The notes under the pieces are model-generated. The model saw nothing but the letters and a program-made list of their open reading frames with translations, had not been told where the DNA came from and ran no database searches. Source: Limosilactobacillus fastidiosus (GTDB taxonomy: Bacteria > Bacillota > Bacilli > Lactobacillales > Lactobacillaceae). From it: DNA of 53,484 bases. The stretch covers positions 1 through 53,484 of the forward strand of contig NZ_JACIUZ010000038.1 in NCBI RefSeq assembly GCF_014145505.1, read 5' to 3'. The first letter of the stretch is position 1, and the number at the start of each line of letters is the position of its first letter. The position numbers and the translations under genes are program-made. Below, piece after piece: positions 28,029 through 39,245 of the stretch.

Positions 28029-30953
28029 TTATTTTGCTATTTGTTTTAAGAATGAATTCTTTAAAAGATAGTGATGGCCAGCAGTTAAGTCGTATTGAAC
28101 TAGTTGGTAGTCGTGAAAAAGCTTCTTTTGCTTTGCCGTGAGTTTAACGTGCTTACCTTGAGCATTAACGAAATCAATTCCTCCCTGATGGGCAGAATTA
28201 TTCTTAGCGGTTCCGTTAGTTGGTAGGGAAGTTGCTGGAACCTTTTCTGCAATTTCTGTCATTAAAGCATAGTATGGAGAAACCTTGACGTCCATCTGAG
28301 CAAGGGCCATTGCAGCAAAGTTATTTGGCCCGACTAACTGGTGCTGCCAAGTCAGACGATTATGGTTAAGTTTTCGAGCAGCTGCATTGCTATAGATAAA
28401 GTAATCAGTTTCGTGCAGTTGGGTACCGTACTTTCCCATTGGCAGACCGTGATAAATCCCGGGAAGATGGTCACCGTACCAGACGACGGTGGTTGGTTGC
28501 TTTAGCTCGTCTAATTGATGGATCCAATCTTTCAATGCCTGATCGGTGTAATGAATCCCTTGAATATAAGTTTCGATTTGTGCCTTCTGTTTAGGAGTAT
28601 TAAAACCTTTACCAGAAACATGATAATTATTTTTTGCGTAGTATGTTGGCTCATACGGCATGTGATTTTGCATGGTAGCTAATTGAATAAATTTACCGTG
28701 AGGGTGTCGTTTAAGGTTTAGGGTTACTTCTTTGTAGGCTGAATCATCACTTACCCGGGGACTATTGTGAATTTTACTGGTATAGGTAAGTTTATCCCCA
28801 CCGTCGAAATGATAGAACTTATTAAAGCCAAACTTCTTATAAACGGTTTTTCTATTATATAAATTAGCGGTAAAGGGATGAATCCCAATACTATAGTTAA
28901 AAAGGTTGTTGATAGTAAAAGTCCGTTTTTGGTACGGAACAAGCTGTGAATATGGGGTCGGTAAGGTTGGCGAAAAGTTAGCCATTGAAAGGCTAGTTAA
29001 AGCCTGATACTCCATATTTGCGGTTCCACCACCATACCCGGAACTTAGCATTAATCCACTAGTGGTTTGCTTTTTTAACTGGTGAAGGTATGGGATCGGA
29101 TTCCCACTAATTTTCATTCCAGGAATTTTAGCCGGGTCAGCGTAACTTTCGCTAAGGACAAATACAAGGTTTTGGTTACCCACACTATTATGGGTCCGAT
29201 TCTGATTAATTTCCGCTCCAACCTTCATATAATGATTTTCTAAACGAGCCATGGTTGTTGGTGAATACCCCGTTGGCTTACTCATTACATGAACATCGAT
29301 ATTATTAGCAAATTGCAAAAGAGTACCATTCATTTTGGCCCCCCGTAATTGAGAATAGAAATATGGGGTGTCGTCAATATTTTGTAATTGCTTGTAAATA
29401 ATTGAGTTACTATGATTAGCAAAATTAAAACTAAAAAGGTAAGCACAGGAGAGAGCAGCAATTATGATACGCGTTGCTGGATTAAATCGACAATTCTTCC
29501 CATAGCACTTTTCTGCTTGCCAACTAGCAGCGAGGGCAATAGCGACGGTAACTAATGTAAAAGCGATTATCCACTTGTTAACCATTCCGAGCATTTCACC
29601 AGGAGCCATTAATGTTGAAATGTCAGTTGGAATGATCGGCTCATTTCGTGCAGCAATTTTTAGGACAGAGGCACTAAGCCAAGCAAGATAAAGGATTACT
29701 GTAAGTCCAGAACTGAGCCACCAACGGTTAGTAATTGACATCAAAATTAAGGCAATCGCAAAACCGATTAAGACGTTTACCGTGATGATTTTTGGTCGTT
29801 CGGTAAGCATCCACTCTATCATCGTAAACTCACCGTTCCAAAGAATTGCAAACGAGGCTAGTGTAATTCCCCACAGAATAAGATAAGTCAAAAGAACGGG
29901 CCAGTAATGTTTGCTAAAGTGCTTCAGCTTTTGCAGGAGATCCCAATAGTTTAACTGCCAGTTAATTTTATTCCCCAGGAAATTAATGAGAATCATAATA
30001 GCGCTGAAAATAACTGTAATTGTGATTCCCAAGATAATTATTGTTTGCCAACTTGTTTGAGGTAATAGTAAAGGTGTAAAAAGCATCGGCAACCCAAGAA
30101 GATTCAAGAGAAGAATTCCCATAATAGAAAAAAGTTGATCCCCATGATTCCCTTCTTGTCCCCTTAATAACCATGCTGTCATGATAAGACAAGTGAAAAG
30201 TAAGAATGGCTGATACGGATTAATCCCTAATAGATAATGAGTATTAGGAGTTAGATCGTTGTGGGGACTATAGTTAACATGGTTCATATTGAGCCAAGTA
30301 ATAAGGGCAGCAAATAGTAAGCTAATAACTGTTAAAAAGAAATAGCGAATATTTGACCACTTTTTAAGCCATTGGCGATCGTTTGCTAACCAATCCCCAA
30401 GTGCAAAGAGATAGATAAACCAAATTAAACTTGTTCCCCGGTGAAAACCAAAGGCATCATAACCACTAATAAGGTTAATCAGCAAGAAAATAAAAGAAAA
30501 ACCAATTAGCCAGTGCCGGCGGGTAACGGTTGACCAACGGTGACAAATTTTTTGGAGTGGATACGCGAAGAGATAAAAGCCACTGCAAATGAACCAAGTG
30601 ATGAATACTTGCTGAACGACGTAGAGTTCGGGGGATGGCTGAGCTGTGGTAGTTACCGGTTGGGTTGTAAATTTTGCCCAGGTAAAAGTAATTGCCCCGA
30701 CGATCCACAGGGCTAAGACCGTAATTTGGCGATTAAATTGTTTTTGGTGTTGGTTAGCACCAATAGCGATTGGGACCCATAATACGGTCGTACTAACAAA
30801 GGTTTTTAAAATCCACCATAATATAAAGGGGAACGTTGCCTCTTGAAGGTGGGTAAGCAACTGACTTGCAGTTCCTAAAAAGCAAATGATGGTGAGAACA
30901 ACAAATAGACTTCCCAATTGAAGTTCCTGTTTTTGCTTCAAACTACTAAACAT
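28029..30953 (-). CDS. Large membrane sulfatase of the LTA-synthase type
   Basis: Enzymes of this family transfer glycerol phosphate or similar groups outside the membrane. The 974-residue protein has about 12-14 membrane segments in its first 520 residues. An extracellular alkaline-phosphatase-fold domain follows, with SESYADP (about 600, metal glutamate), GYGGGTANMEYQAL (about 645, threonine nucleophile) and WYGDHLPG (about 826, metal Asp-His). LtaS itself has about five membrane segments and 650 residues, so this is a longer relative, and polyglycerol-phosphate synthesis is not assured. The start at 30953 follows GGAG and lies downstream of the promoter at 30994-31022; longer frames overlap that promoter. 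Confidence 0.83.
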   Translation of the reverse strand: MFSSLKQKQELQLGSLFVVLTIICFLGTASQLLTHLQEATFPFILWWILKTFVSTTVLWVPIAIGANQHQKQFNRQITVLALWIVGAITFTWAKFTTQPVTTTAQPSPELYVVQQVFITWFICSGFYLFAYPLQKICHRWSTVTRRHWLIGFSFIFLLINLISGYDAFGFHRGTSLIWFIYLFALGDWLANDRQWLKKWSNIRYFFLTVISLLFAALITWLNMNHVNYSPHNDLTPNTHYLLGINPYQPFLLFTCLIMTAWLLRGQEGNHGDQLFSIMGILLLNLLGLPMLFTPLLLPQTSWQTIIILGITITVIFSAIMILINFLGNKINWQLNYWDLLQKLKHFSKHYWPVLLTYLILWGITLASFAILWNGEFTMIEWMLTERPKIITVNVLIGFAIALILMSITNRWWLSSGLTVILYLAWLSASVLKIAARNEPIIPTDISTLMAPGEMLGMVNKWIIAFTLVTVAIALAASWQAEKCYGKNCRFNPATRIIIAALSCAYLFSFNFANHSNSIIYKQLQNIDDTPYFYSQLRGAKMNGTLLQFANNIDVHVMSKPTGYSPTTMARLENHYMKVGAEINQNRTHNSVGNQNLVFVLSESYADPAKIPGMKISGNPIPYLHQLKKQTTSGLMLSSGYGGGTANMEYQALTSLSMANFSPTLPTPYSQLVPYQKRTFTINNLFNYSIGIHPFTANLYNRKTVYKKFGFNKFYHFDGGDKLTYTSKIHNSPRVSDDSAYKEVTLNLKRHPHGKFIQLATMQNHMPYEPTYYAKNNYHVSGKGFNTPKQKAQIETYIQGIHYTDQALKDWIHQLDELKQPTTVVWYGDHLPGIYHGLPMGKYGTQLHETDYFIYSNAAARKLNHNRLTWQHQLVGPNNFAAMALAQMDVKVSPYYALMTEIAEKVPATSLPTNGTAKNNSAHQGGIDFVNAQGKHVKLTAKQKKLFHDYQLVQYDLTAGHHYLLKNSFLKQIAK

Positions 30954-30993
30954 TGATCTCCAACTTTCTCTTTTGCGAAATTTAAACATTACT

Positions 30994-31022
30994 ATTATAG
31001 GGAGAGGAAAATTATGATTCAA
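30994..31022 (-). promoter_or_regulatory. Promoter of the LTA-synthase-like gene
   Basis: TTGAAT (31022-31017), 17 bases, TATAAT (30999-30994) on the minus strand. Transcription from about 30987 leaves the ATG at 30953 as the first usable start. Confidence 0.8.
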
Positions 31023-31109
31023 CCATGACTAATCAGGATTAAGATAAAGTTAATTTCTGTTGATTTGTTGTTTTATAAGCAGCCAAATTGAACGTTTCAT
31101 ATAGATAGA

Positions 31110-31123
31110 CGAATGCATGTTCT
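31110..31123. promoter_or_regulatory. Candidate LexA (DinR) box of uvrBA
   Basis: CGAATGCATGTTCT matches the Gram-positive SOS box CGAACRNRYGTTYC at all but two positions. It lies 100 bp before uvrB, an SOS-regulated operon in B. subtilis. lexA is not in the window. Confidence 0.6.
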
Positions 31124-31162
31124 GGTGATAAACTTAAAGATGATAATTACAACCATTGGGAC

Positions 31163-31194
31163 GGAAGGTAGCAGGAATAAGATTGTTACCTTCC
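31163..31194 (+). terminator. Hairpin in the uvrB leader
   Basis: GGAAGGTA (31163-31170) pairs with TACCTTCC (31187-31194), followed by ATTTTC. It may be a weak terminator or attenuator before uvrB; the loop is 16 bases. Confidence 0.45.
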
Positions 31195-31221
31195 ATTTTC
31201 AGGTACTGAGGAGGATTACTC

Positions 31222-33270
31222 GTGATATATCGTCAACCTCATAAAAATTTTGAATTAGTTTCCGAATACCAACCTACTGGTGATCAACCAGAGGCAATTA
31301 AAGAATTAACTACTGGAATTGAAAGTGGAGAAAAGTCGCAAATCTTGTTAGGGGCAACTGGGACTGGAAAGACTTTTACGATCTCTAACGTAATTGCAAA
31401 CACAAACAAGCCAACGTTAATTTTGTCTCACAATAAGACTTTGGCAGGTCAACTATACAGTGAAATGAAGAAGTTCTTTCCCCATAATGCGGTTGAATAC
31501 TTTGTTTCCTATTATGATTACTATCAACCAGAAGCCTATGTGCCTTCAAGTGATACATATATTGAAAAAGATGCTTCAATTAATGATGAAATTGATGAGC
31601 TCCGGCACTCTGCAACTAGTTCGCTAATGGAACGTGATGATGTGATTGTCGTTGCTTCGGTTTCTAGTATCTTTGGACTGGGGGACCCAAGTGAATACCA
31701 TAACCACGTTGTTTCATTACGGGTTGGTCAAGAGATTGAAAGGGATCGGTTACTTAGAGAATTAGTTAACATTCAGTTTGAACGAAATGATATTGACTTT
31801 CAGCGGGGGCGTTTCCGAGTTCACGGGGATGTTGTAGAAGTCTTTCCAGCATCACGAGAAGATAAGGCGTTACGGATTGAATTCTTTGGGGATGAAATTG
31901 ACCGTATTCGTGAAGTTGATGCCCTTACTGGTGAAGTAATTGGGGATCGGGAACACATTTCGATCTTTCCGGCAACCCACTTTTTAACTAGTGAAGAAAT
32001 TATGGATCGGGCGCTTCCCCAGATCCAAAACGACATGAAAAAGCAGATTAAGAAGTTTACCGATGAAGGAAAATTGCTTGAAGCAGAACGAATTCAGCAG
32101 CGGACAACCTATGATATTGAGATGCTTCGTGAAATGGGGTATTGTAACGGAATTGAAAACTATTCACGGTATATGGATGGACGCAAACCTGGTGAACCCC
32201 CCTATACGTTATTAGACTTCTTCCCGAAGGACTTTTTATTGATAGTCGATGAATCTCACCAAACAATGCCTCAGGTTCGTGGAATGTACAACGGAGATCG
32301 GGCACGAAAGCAGATGTTAATTGATTATGGCTTTCGTTTGCCAAGTGCGCTTGATAACCGGCCATTAAAGCTAGCAGAATTTGAAAAGCACGTTAATCAG
32401 GTTATCTACATGTCTGCTACACCTGGTCCATATGAAATGGAACAAACAGATCATGTTGTCCAACAAATTATTCGGCCAACTGGCTTGCTTGATCCGACAA
32501 TTGAAGTTCGACCAGTAATGGGACAGATTGATGATTTGGTTGGTGAAATTAATAAGCGGATTGAAAAACATGAGCGGGTCTTTGTAACTACCTTAACCAA
32601 GAAAATGTCAGAAGATTTAACGGACTACCTTAAGGATTTGGGATTAAAGGTAAAGTATCTTCATAGCGATATTAAAACTCTAGAGCGGACCCAGATTATC
32701 CGTGATCTTCGTCTGGGTAAGTTTGATGTTTTGGTAGGAATTAATCTTTTACGGGAAGGACTCGATGTTCCAGAAGTATCTCTGGTAGCAATTCTTGATG
32801 CTGATAAGGAAGGATTTTTACGGAATGAACGTTCCTTGATCCAAACGATTGGTCGGGCGGCTCGAAACGCTAATGGTTCAGTAATTATGTATGCTGATAC
32901 GGTTACAGATTCAATGCAAAAGGCAATTGATGAAACAAGACGACGTCGGGAAATTCAGATGGCTTATAATAAGAAGCATGGGATTACACCGAAGACTATT
33001 ATTAAGCCAATTCAAGAAGCTATTTCATCAACTACTAAAACCGAGGATAGTGGTGAGAAGGCCGATGGTACTGAATTTACAAGTAAGGACTTTGCAAAAC
33101 TATCACGTGATGACCAAACAAAGATGATTGAAGAACTAACCGAACAAATGCGGGTAGCTGCAAAACATCTTGACTTTGAGCAGGCGGCAACGCTTCGTGA
33201 TACAGTAATGGAATTAAAGGCACAGATGACAGGAAAGAAAACTAAAAAAGCAAAGCATAGTAGTAAATAA
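31222..33270 (+). CDS. uvrB: Excinuclease ABC subunit B
   Basis: UvrB verifies DNA damage handed over by UvrA and recruits the UvrC nuclease. The 682-residue protein has Walker [13 protein letters not shown] (about residues 40-51), the beta-hairpin region [12 protein letters not shown] (about 95-106), [10 protein letters not shown] (about 341), and [13 protein letters not shown]-terminal UVR motif (about 635-670) binds UvrC. The GTG start lies seven bases after GAGGAGG. uvrA follows after 17 bp. A LexA-like box upstream suggests SOS control. Confidence 0.97.
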   Translation: MIYRQPHKNFELVSEYQPTGDQPEAIKELTTGIESGEKSQILLGATGTGKTFTISNVIANTNKPTLILSHNKTLAGQLYSEMKKFFPHNAVEYFVSYYDYYQPEAYVPSSDTYIEKDASINDEIDELRHSATSSLMERDDVIVVASVSSIFGLGDPSEYHNHVVSLRVGQEIERDRLLRELVNIQFERNDIDFQRGRFRVHGDVVEVFPASREDKALRIEFFGDEIDRIREVDALTGEVIGDREHISIFPATHFLTSEEIMDRALPQIQNDMKKQIKKFTDEGKLLEAERIQQRTTYDIEMLREMGYCNGIENYSRYMDGRKPGEPPYTLLDFFPKDFLLIVDESHQTMPQVRGMYNGDRARKQMLIDYGFRLPSALDNRPLKLAEFEKHVNQVIYMSATPGPYEMEQTDHVVQQIIRPTGLLDPTIEVRPVMGQIDDLVGEINKRIEKHERVFVTTLTKKMSEDLTDYLKDLGLKVKYLHSDIKTLERTQIIRDLRLGKFDVLVGINLLREGLDVPEVSLVAILDADKEGFLRNERSLIQTIGRAARNANGSVIMYADTVTDSMQKAIDETRRRREIQMAYNKKHGITPKTIIKPIQEAISSTTKTEDSGEKADGTEFTSKDFAKLSRDDQTKMIEELTEQMRVAAKHLDFEQAATLRDTVMELKAQMTGKKTKKAKHSSK

Positions 33271-33287
33271 AGGGGAGTGAGCTATTC

Positions 33288-36143
33288 GTGGCAAACGATA
33301 AGATTATTGTTCATGGTGCGCGGGCACATAATTTGAAAAATATTGATGTAAAGATTCCCAAAAATAAGCTTGTTGTTATTACTGGTTTATCTGGTTCGGG
33401 AAAGAGTTCCTTGGCCTTTGATACTTTATATGCTGAAGGTCAACGACGGTATGTTGAGAGTTTGTCTGCCTATGCCCGGCAGTTTTTAGGACAAATGGAC
33501 AAACCAGATGTTGACTCGATTGATGGGCTTTCACCAGCAATCTCAATTGATCAAAAAACCACTTCACATAATCCGCGTTCAACGGTAGGAACGGTTACAG
33601 AAATCAACGACTTTCTTCGGCTACTTTGGGCCCGGGTTGGGACGCCAATTTGTCCAAACGACCATATCCCGATTAGTAGCCAATCACCTGACCAAATGGT
33701 TGATCGAGTATTGGAGCTTCCTAAACGGACCCGTCTGCAAATTCTTTCACCAGTTGTCCGGGATAAACGGGGGACCCAGAAGAAGGTCTTTGAGAAGATC
33801 AAAAAAGAAGGTTTTGTCCGAGTTCAAGTTGATGGTGAAACTTATGAACTAGATGGAGTTCCAGAGCTTGATAAGAATAAGAAGCACACGGTTAACGTGG
33901 TCATTGATCGGATTATTATTAAGGACGGAATTCGTTCTCGATTATTTGACTCGTTTGAAGCAGCTCTTCGCTTAAGCGATGGCTATGCAATTGCAGATGT
34001 AATTGGTGGGGAACCCATTCCGTTTTCTGAAAAGTATGCTTGTCCCATCTGTGGTTTCACTGTTGGTGAACTAGAACCCCGTCTTTTTTCATTTAACGCG
34101 CCAATTGGAGCTTGTCCAGAATGTGAAGGACTTGGTTCAAAACTAGAAGTTGATGTTGATTTAGTTGTTCCTGATCGAACAAAGACTCTTCGAGAAGGGG
34201 CGATGATCCCGTGGAATCCGATTTCTTCACAGTATTATCCGCAATTACTTGAACAATTCTGTAAGTCAGTCGGGATCGATATGGATACACCATTTAATAA
34301 GTTATCAAAGAAACAACAAGAGCAAGTCTTATACGGTAATGGAGACAAAACATTCCACTTCCATTACGAAAATGATTTTGGCGGTGTCCGTGATGTAGAT
34401 GTTCCCTTTGAGGGTGTGATCAATAATGTTAAGAGGCGCTATAAGGAAACTAATTCCGACTTCACTCGAGAGCAAATGCGAAAGTATATGACAGAACTCC
34501 CCTGTCCAGTTTGTCATGGGTATCGGCTTAATCAACGGGCATTAGCCGTAAAAATTGCTAGTCAAAATATCGGTGAAGTTTCTGAGTTACCAATTAGTGA
34601 GGCAATTCCGTTTTTTGAAGGGATTAAACTTTCTGAGCAAAAAGAAAAGATTGCTCAGCCGATTCTCAAGGAAATTTTGGATCGCTTAACCTTTATGAAA
34701 AATGTTGGTGTTGAGTACCTAACCCTTAGTCGTTCGGCACGGACGCTTTCAGGAGGAGAAGCGCAACGAATCCGTTTGGCCACTCAGATCGGTTCAAACC
34801 TTTCTGGCGTAATGTACGTTCTTGATGAACCATCGATTGGGCTACATCAGCGAGATAACGATCGGCTGATTTCCTCATTGAAAGCGATGCGTGATCTGGG
34901 GAATACCCTTATCGTTGTTGAACACGATGAGGATACTATGCGAGCAGCCGATTACATTGTTGACATTGGACCTGGTGCGGGTGCTAATGGTGGAAAAGTA
35001 ATGGCTGCTGGAACTCCTAAGCAAATTATGCGTTCACGAAAATCGTTAACGGGTCAGTATCTTTCTGGAAAAAAGATGATTGAAGTTCCTAAAGAACGCC
35101 GTGAAGGTAATGGAAAACATATAATTCTTAAAGGAGCTGCTGAAAATAACCTAAAGAACATTGATGTTGATTTTCCACTTGGTAAATTTATTTGTGTTAC
35201 TGGGGTTTCCGGTTCAGGGAAATCGACTCTGGTTAATATGATTCTAAAACGGATCTTAGCGCAAAAGTTGAATAATAATTCCGCCAAGCCAGGAAAGTAT
35301 AAGTCAATTAGTGGGATAAAAAATATTGAAAAGATTATTGATATTGACCAGTCTCCAATCGGCCGAACACCACGGAGTAATCCTGCCACCTATACTGGCG
35401 TTTTTGATGATATTCGCGAACTCTTTGCCCAGACTAATCAGGCAAAAATGCGAGGCTACAATAAGGGACGTTTTAGTTTTAACGTGAAGGGAGGACGTTG
35501 TGAAGCGTGTCATGGTGACGGGATCATTAAGATTGAAATGAACTTCTTGCCGGATGTTTATGTTCCGTGCGAGGTTTGTCACGGTACCCGTTATAACTCT
35601 GAAACCCTTGAAGTGGAGTACAAGGGGAAAAATATTTCACAAGTTCTGAACATGACCGTTTCTGAAGCCTTGAAGTTTTTCAGTGCAATTCCCAAGATTA
35701 AGCGGAAACTTCAAACAATTGAAGATGTCGGCTTGGGTTATGTTACTCTTGGTCAACCAGCAACCACACTTTCAGGGGGTGAAGCACAGCGAATGAAGTT
35801 GGCTGCTGAACTTCACCGGCAATCACGAGGAAAGAGCTTCTATATCCTTGATGAACCAACAACGGGACTACATATGGATGATATCAAACGGTTATTGGCA
35901 GTTTTGCAGCGACTCGTCGATGCAGGAAATACTGTTTTGGTAATTGAGCATGATCTTGACGTTGTTAAGTCTGCTGACTGGTTGATTGATCTTGGACCTG
36001 AGGGAGGAGAGGCAGGTGGTTATGTTGTAGCTACCGGGACTCCCGAAGAAATTGCTGAAGTTAAGGAAAGTTATACCGGACAATATTTGAAAAAGATGCT
36101 AGAACGGGATAAAGAACTTGAAGAGAAGAAAAAGCAACATTAG
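33288..36143 (+). CDS. uvrA: Excinuclease ABC subunit A
   Basis: UvrA is the ATP-dependent dimeric damage sensor of nucleotide excision repair. The 951-residue protein has two ABC ATPase halves with Walker [11 protein letters not shown] (about residues 33-42) and [10 protein letters not shown] (about 641-650), and two LSGGEAQR signatures. Two zinc fingers are visible: CPICG...CPEC (about 252-283) and CEAC...CEVCHG (about 740-768). The GTG start follows AGGGGAGTGAGC. It shares the uvrB transcript and ends at a terminator at 36158. Confidence 0.97.
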   Translation: MANDKIIVHGARAHNLKNIDVKIPKNKLVVITGLSGSGKSSLAFDTLYAEGQRRYVESLSAYARQFLGQMDKPDVDSIDGLSPAISIDQKTTSHNPRSTVGTVTEINDFLRLLWARVGTPICPNDHIPISSQSPDQMVDRVLELPKRTRLQILSPVVRDKRGTQKKVFEKIKKEGFVRVQVDGETYELDGVPELDKNKKHTVNVVIDRIIIKDGIRSRLFDSFEAALRLSDGYAIADVIGGEPIPFSEKYACPICGFTVGELEPRLFSFNAPIGACPECEGLGSKLEVDVDLVVPDRTKTLREGAMIPWNPISSQYYPQLLEQFCKSVGIDMDTPFNKLSKKQQEQVLYGNGDKTFHFHYENDFGGVRDVDVPFEGVINNVKRRYKETNSDFTREQMRKYMTELPCPVCHGYRLNQRALAVKIASQNIGEVSELPISEAIPFFEGIKLSEQKEKIAQPILKEILDRLTFMKNVGVEYLTLSRSARTLSGGEAQRIRLATQIGSNLSGVMYVLDEPSIGLHQRDNDRLISSLKAMRDLGNTLIVVEHDEDTMRAADYIVDIGPGAGANGGKVMAAGTPKQIMRSRKSLTGQYLSGKKMIEVPKERREGNGKHIILKGAAENNLKNIDVDFPLGKFICVTGVSGSGKSTLVNMILKRILAQKLNNNSAKPGKYKSISGIKNIEKIIDIDQSPIGRTPRSNPATYTGVFDDIRELFAQTNQAKMRGYNKGRFSFNVKGGRCEACHGDGIIKIEMNFLPDVYVPCEVCHGTRYNSETLEVEYKGKNISQVLNMTVSEALKFFSAIPKIKRKLQTIEDVGLGYVTLGQPATTLSGGEAQRMKLAAELHRQSRGKSFYILDEPTTGLHMDDIKRLLAVLQRLVDAGNTVLVIEHDLDVVKSADWLIDLGPEGGEAGGYVVATGTPEEIAEVKESYTGQYLKKMLERDKELEEKKKQH

Positions 36144-36157
36144 AACAATTTAAGATT

Positions 36158-36193
36158 AGTTCAGAATGATTTTCAATCGTCCTGAACTTTTTC
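36158..36193 (+). terminator. uvrBA terminator
   Basis: AGTTCAG (36158-36164) pairs with CTGAACT (36182-36188) with an inner GATT/AATC pair; TTTTTC follows. Confidence 0.85.
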
Positions 36194-36296
36194 TTTAGGT
36201 ATAAGTTTCCTTCTTTCTAGGTGCAAGACGCTGTTATCAGGAAAGATAGTTCTATTGTTCCTAAAGCTAAGGAACTCACTGTGGCCTACCTCTTCC

Positions 36297-36368
36297 TTCC
36301 TTGATTAGGAGCTAATCATCGTTCGGGATTCTTTAGCACTCAATTGCTAACCCGGCATAGCTTGCACC
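36297..36368 (-). repeat. Dispersed intergenic repeat, copy 3 (uvrA-rapZ spacer)
   Basis: Read on the minus strand it runs GGTGCAAGCTATGCCGGG, then TTAGCAATTGAGTGCTAA, AATCCCG and GATGATTAG. It aligns along its length with the copy after proB and partly with the copy after galU. Here it is antisense to both neighbouring genes. A GATTAG/CTAATC hairpin (36303-36317) is in the place of a GATTG/CAATT hairpin in the first copy. The rest of the spacer, 36190-36296, holds further weak similarity to 2831-2871. Confidence 0.7.
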
Positions 36369-36396
36369 ATTTTTGAAAGACACGCCCGGGGTGTTG

Positions 36397-36405
36397 TGAT
36401 ACAAT
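36397..36405 (+). promoter_or_regulatory. Extended -10 promoter of rapZ-yvcK-whiA
   Basis: TGATACAAT is an extended -10 (TG-N-TACAAT). No good -35 is seen at 17 bases. Transcription from about 36412 excludes the in-frame ATG at 36404 and supports the start at 36443. Confidence 0.6.
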
Positions 36406-36442
36406 GAATAGGTATAAGTGTAGAAAAGAGGGGGAGAAAAAG

Positions 36443-37300
36443 ATGCGAGTGGTTATTATTACTGGGATGAGTGGGGCTGGTAAAACAGTTGCGGTTCATA
36501 GTCTGGAAGATTTAGGTTATTTCGTGTTTGATAACATGTTACCTAACTTAGCAGAAAAGTTTGTCGATATAATGGAGAAGGCTAGTCAGTTTAATAAGGT
36601 TGCAATGGTAATGGATTCTCGTTCTCAGGGATTTTATGATCAGGTGTTACCTGCAATTAAAGAACTAAAGAAGCGTGATGATCTTAAGGTAAGCGTCCTT
36701 TTCCTTGATGCAGATGATAATAAACTTATTTCTCGTTATAAAGAGACACGGCGTTCCCACCCGTTATCACCACATGGAAGACTATTGGATGGGGTAACCG
36801 CTGAACGCAAGCTCCTTAATAATTTAAAGAGCGAGTCAGATATTCGGATTGACACTACAACTTTGACACCCCGAAACCTTAAACTGAGGATCAATAAAAT
36901 TTTTGGTCACGGCGAAGGAAGTAATTTCTATATTGAAGTGATGTCATTCGGTTTTAAATATGGGATTCCATTAGATGCTGATATTGTCCTTGACGTTCGT
37001 TTTCTCCCTAACCCATTTTATGTTCCAGAGCTCAAACATCTGACTGGAAATGACGTTCCGGTTCAAGAATATGTAATGAAGAGTCCATTGGCGAAGGAAT
37101 TTTATAGTCATTTGAAGGCACTGTTAGAAACGGCAATGCCCGGGTATATCCATGAAGGAAAGAGTAACCTTACGATTGCGATTGGTTGTACGGGGGGACA
37201 ACACCGTTCCGTTACAATTGCTAACAAGGTTGCAGAAGATCTAAAAAACGATGGTTATCAAGTAAATGTTCATCATCGAGATTTGGATAAAGCAAAATAA
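36443..37300 (+). CDS. rapZ: RapZ-family nucleotide-binding regulator (YvcJ)
   Basis: In enterobacteria RapZ targets the small RNA GlmZ to RNase E; in Firmicutes YvcJ binds nucleotides and affects competence and envelope genes by an unclear route. The 285-residue protein has Walker A ITGMSGAGKTVA (about residues 5-16), a kinase-like N-terminal half and a C-terminal domain ending in AIGCTGGQHRSV. The start at 36443 is preceded by GAGGGGGAG. It is followed at 19 bp by yvcK and then whiA, the standard order. Confidence 0.95.
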   Translation: MRVVIITGMSGAGKTVAVHSLEDLGYFVFDNMLPNLAEKFVDIMEKASQFNKVAMVMDSRSQGFYDQVLPAIKELKKRDDLKVSVLFLDADDNKLISRYKETRRSHPLSPHGRLLDGVTAERKLLNNLKSESDIRIDTTTLTPRNLKLRINKIFGHGEGSNFYIEVMSFGFKYGIPLDADIVLDVRFLPNPFYVPELKHLTGNDVPVQEYVMKSPLAKEFYSHLKALLETAMPGYIHEGKSNLTIAIGCTGGQHRSVTIANKVAEDLKNDGYQVNVHHRDLDKAK

Positions 37301-37319
37301 ACAGTAGAGGAAGGATTAT

Positions 37320-38306
37320 ATGTTTCACAAGCCAAAGATCGTTGTGATCGGGGGAGGGACTGGATTGCCAGTTGTTCTCCGTGGGTTACGCGATCAAAAT
37401 GCTGACATCACAGCAGTGGTTACCGTTGCTGATGATGGTGGTTCATCAGGTATTTTACGGAATTATATTAATGTGGTTCCCCCTGGTGATATTCGAAATG
37501 TTTTGGTTGCTCTTTCCGAGTTACCAAAGCTCCAACGAGAGATTTTTCAGTACCGCTTTAAGACCACTGATCAATTTTTAGCTGGTCACGCGATCGGTAA
37601 TCTTATTATTTCCGCGCTTTCAGAAATGCAAGGTGATATTTTTGATGCTGTCCAGGAACTTTCAGCAATGATGGAAATTCGGGGACATGTTTTTCCTGTT
37701 TCTGACGAACCATTAACGTTAAACGCTGAATTTACTGATGGTTCAACGTTGAGCGGTGAATCGGAAATTACTCATGCTCACAAGCAAATTAAACGAGTAT
37801 GGGTAACACCCTCAAATGATCAGGATGGTCATGAAGCAAAAGCAGTTCCTGAGGTGATTAAGGCAATTGAAAATGCGGATCAAATTGTTTTGGGACCAGG
37901 AAGCTTGTTTACTAGTATTCTCCCTAATTTGATGATTCATGATGTTGCCAAGGCTGTTTGTGAAAGTAAAGCTGAAGTTGTCTATATCTGTAATATCATG
38001 ACGCAAAAGGGTGAAACTGACCACTTCACTGATGCTGATCATGTTCGTGTTTTGAACCAACACCTTGGTAAAAATTTTATTGATACTGTTTTTGTTAATA
38101 TTGAACCAGTTCCTGATAATTATATTAATTTTAAAGAATGGAACGAAATTTCCCAACCAGTTGGTCATGATTTTCAAGGCTTACGTAAGCAGGGATGTCG
38201 GGTGATTAGTTCTAATTTCTTGCAACTAAAAGATAATGGAGCATTTCATGACCGTGATAAGGTGGTCAATGAATTAATGAATCGCCTCCATGAAGTTCAC
38301 GATTAG
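37320..38306 (+). CDS. yvcK: YvcK-type gluconeogenesis factor (CofD-like)
   Basis: YvcK proteins bind UDP-sugars and are needed for correct cell-wall synthesis and growth on gluconeogenic carbon in Bacillus. The 328-residue protein starts with [16 protein letters not shown] and has the hallmark [13 protein letters not shown] (about residues 36-48), [13 protein letters not shown] (about 55-67) and NLIISAL. The start follows GAGGAAGG. It sits between rapZ and whiA with a 12-bp gap to the latter. Family membership is secure; the precise ligand here is inferred. Confidence 0.95.
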   Translation: MFHKPKIVVIGGGTGLPVVLRGLRDQNADITAVVTVADDGGSSGILRNYINVVPPGDIRNVLVALSELPKLQREIFQYRFKTTDQFLAGHAIGNLIISALSEMQGDIFDAVQELSAMMEIRGHVFPVSDEPLTLNAEFTDGSTLSGESEITHAHKQIKRVWVTPSNDQDGHEAKAVPEVIKAIENADQIVLGPGSLFTSILPNLMIHDVAKAVCESKAEVVYICNIMTQKGETDHFTDADHVRVLNQHLGKNFIDTVFVNIEPVPDNYINFKEWNEISQPVGHDFQGLRKQGCRVISSNFLQLKDNGAFHDRDKVVNELMNRLHEVHD

Positions 38307-38318
38307 GAGGTGAGAACC

Positions 38319-39245
38319 TTGTCTTATGCTAGTGATGTTAAAAAAGAGCTAACAGCGATTAAGGTTCACCGGGATAATGCTAAGGCTGAGTTAATGGCTC
38401 TCATCAGGATGAATGGTTCAATCGGAATTAGTAACCATCACCTTGTATTAAATATTCAGACTGAAAATCCAGCAATTGCTCGTCGAATTTATTCTTTGCT
38501 GAAAGATTTTTACCATGTTGAAAGTGAGATTGTTGTTCGCCGTAAAATGAAGCTGAAAAAGAACAACCAATATATTGTTCGTTTGCGTTATTCCGCAGAA
38601 CGAGTTCTGGATGACTTACAGATTTTACAGGGGATGCAGATAAAAGAGCAAGTTCCTGTAGAATTATTAAAGAATGAGTGGATGGTCCGATCATACTTAC
38701 GTGGTGCTTTTTTAGCTGGTGGATCAGTGAATAATCCTGAAACCTCCCGTTATCATCTTGAAATTTATTCTTTATATGAAGAACATAATGAGATTATTGC
38801 CCAGATGATGAATCAATTTGGCCTAAATGCACAAACAACTGCTCGCCGAAGCGGCTATATTGTTTACCTTAAGGAAGCTGAAAAGATTGCTAACTTTATG
38901 TCGTTAATTGGTGCGACAAATTCGATGCTACAGTTTGAAAATATTCGGATTGTTCGTGACATGCGTAATTCTGTAAATCGGTTGGTCAATTGTGAAAATG
39001 CCAATATGAATAAGATTGCCAATGCTTCAACTAGGCAAATTGAGAATATTAAATTAATTGAAGCCCGCGTTGGTTTGGAGAGCTTACCAAATAAATTACG
39101 GGAAATAGCGGAAACCAGATTAGCACACCAAGAAGTGAGTTTAAAAGAACTTGGCGAATTAGTTCCCGGTGGTCCAATTTCTAAGTCTGGAGTAAATCAT
39201 CGCTTGCGGAAATTAAATGCTTATGCCGATGAGTTGCGGGGGTAA
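38319..39245 (+). CDS. whiA: WhiA-type DNA-binding protein
   Basis: WhiA combines a degenerate LAGLIDADG homing-endonuclease domain (about residues 1-210, without a catalytic site) and a C-terminal helix-turn-helix (about 225-300, including [20 protein letters not shown]). It is a sporulation regulator in Streptomyces and affects cell division and chromosome segregation in Bacillus. The start is TTG at 38319, eight bases after AGGAGG; GTG at 38310 overlaps that site and was rejected. 308 residues is the normal length. The stop codon's last base is the first base of the 64-bp palindrome. Confidence 0.95.
   Translation: MSYASDVKKELTAIKVHRDNAKAELMALIRMNGSIGISNHHLVLNIQTENPAIARRIYSLLKDFYHVESEIVVRRKMKLKKNNQYIVRLRYSAERVLDDLQILQGMQIKEQVPVELLKNEWMVRSYLRGAFLAGGSVNNPETSRYHLEIYSLYEEHNEIIAQMMNQFGLNAQTTARRSGYIVYLKEAEKIANFMSLIGATNSMLQFENIRIVRDMRNSVNRLVNCENANMNKIANASTRQIENIKLIEARVGLESLPNKLREIAETRLAHQEVSLKELGELVPGGPISKSGVNHRLRKLNAYADELRG

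Noticed and set aside
36404-36442. Upstream ATG for rapZ at 36404
   Set aside because: It overlaps the extended -10 and would lie before the transcription start; 36443 has a strong ribosome binding site.
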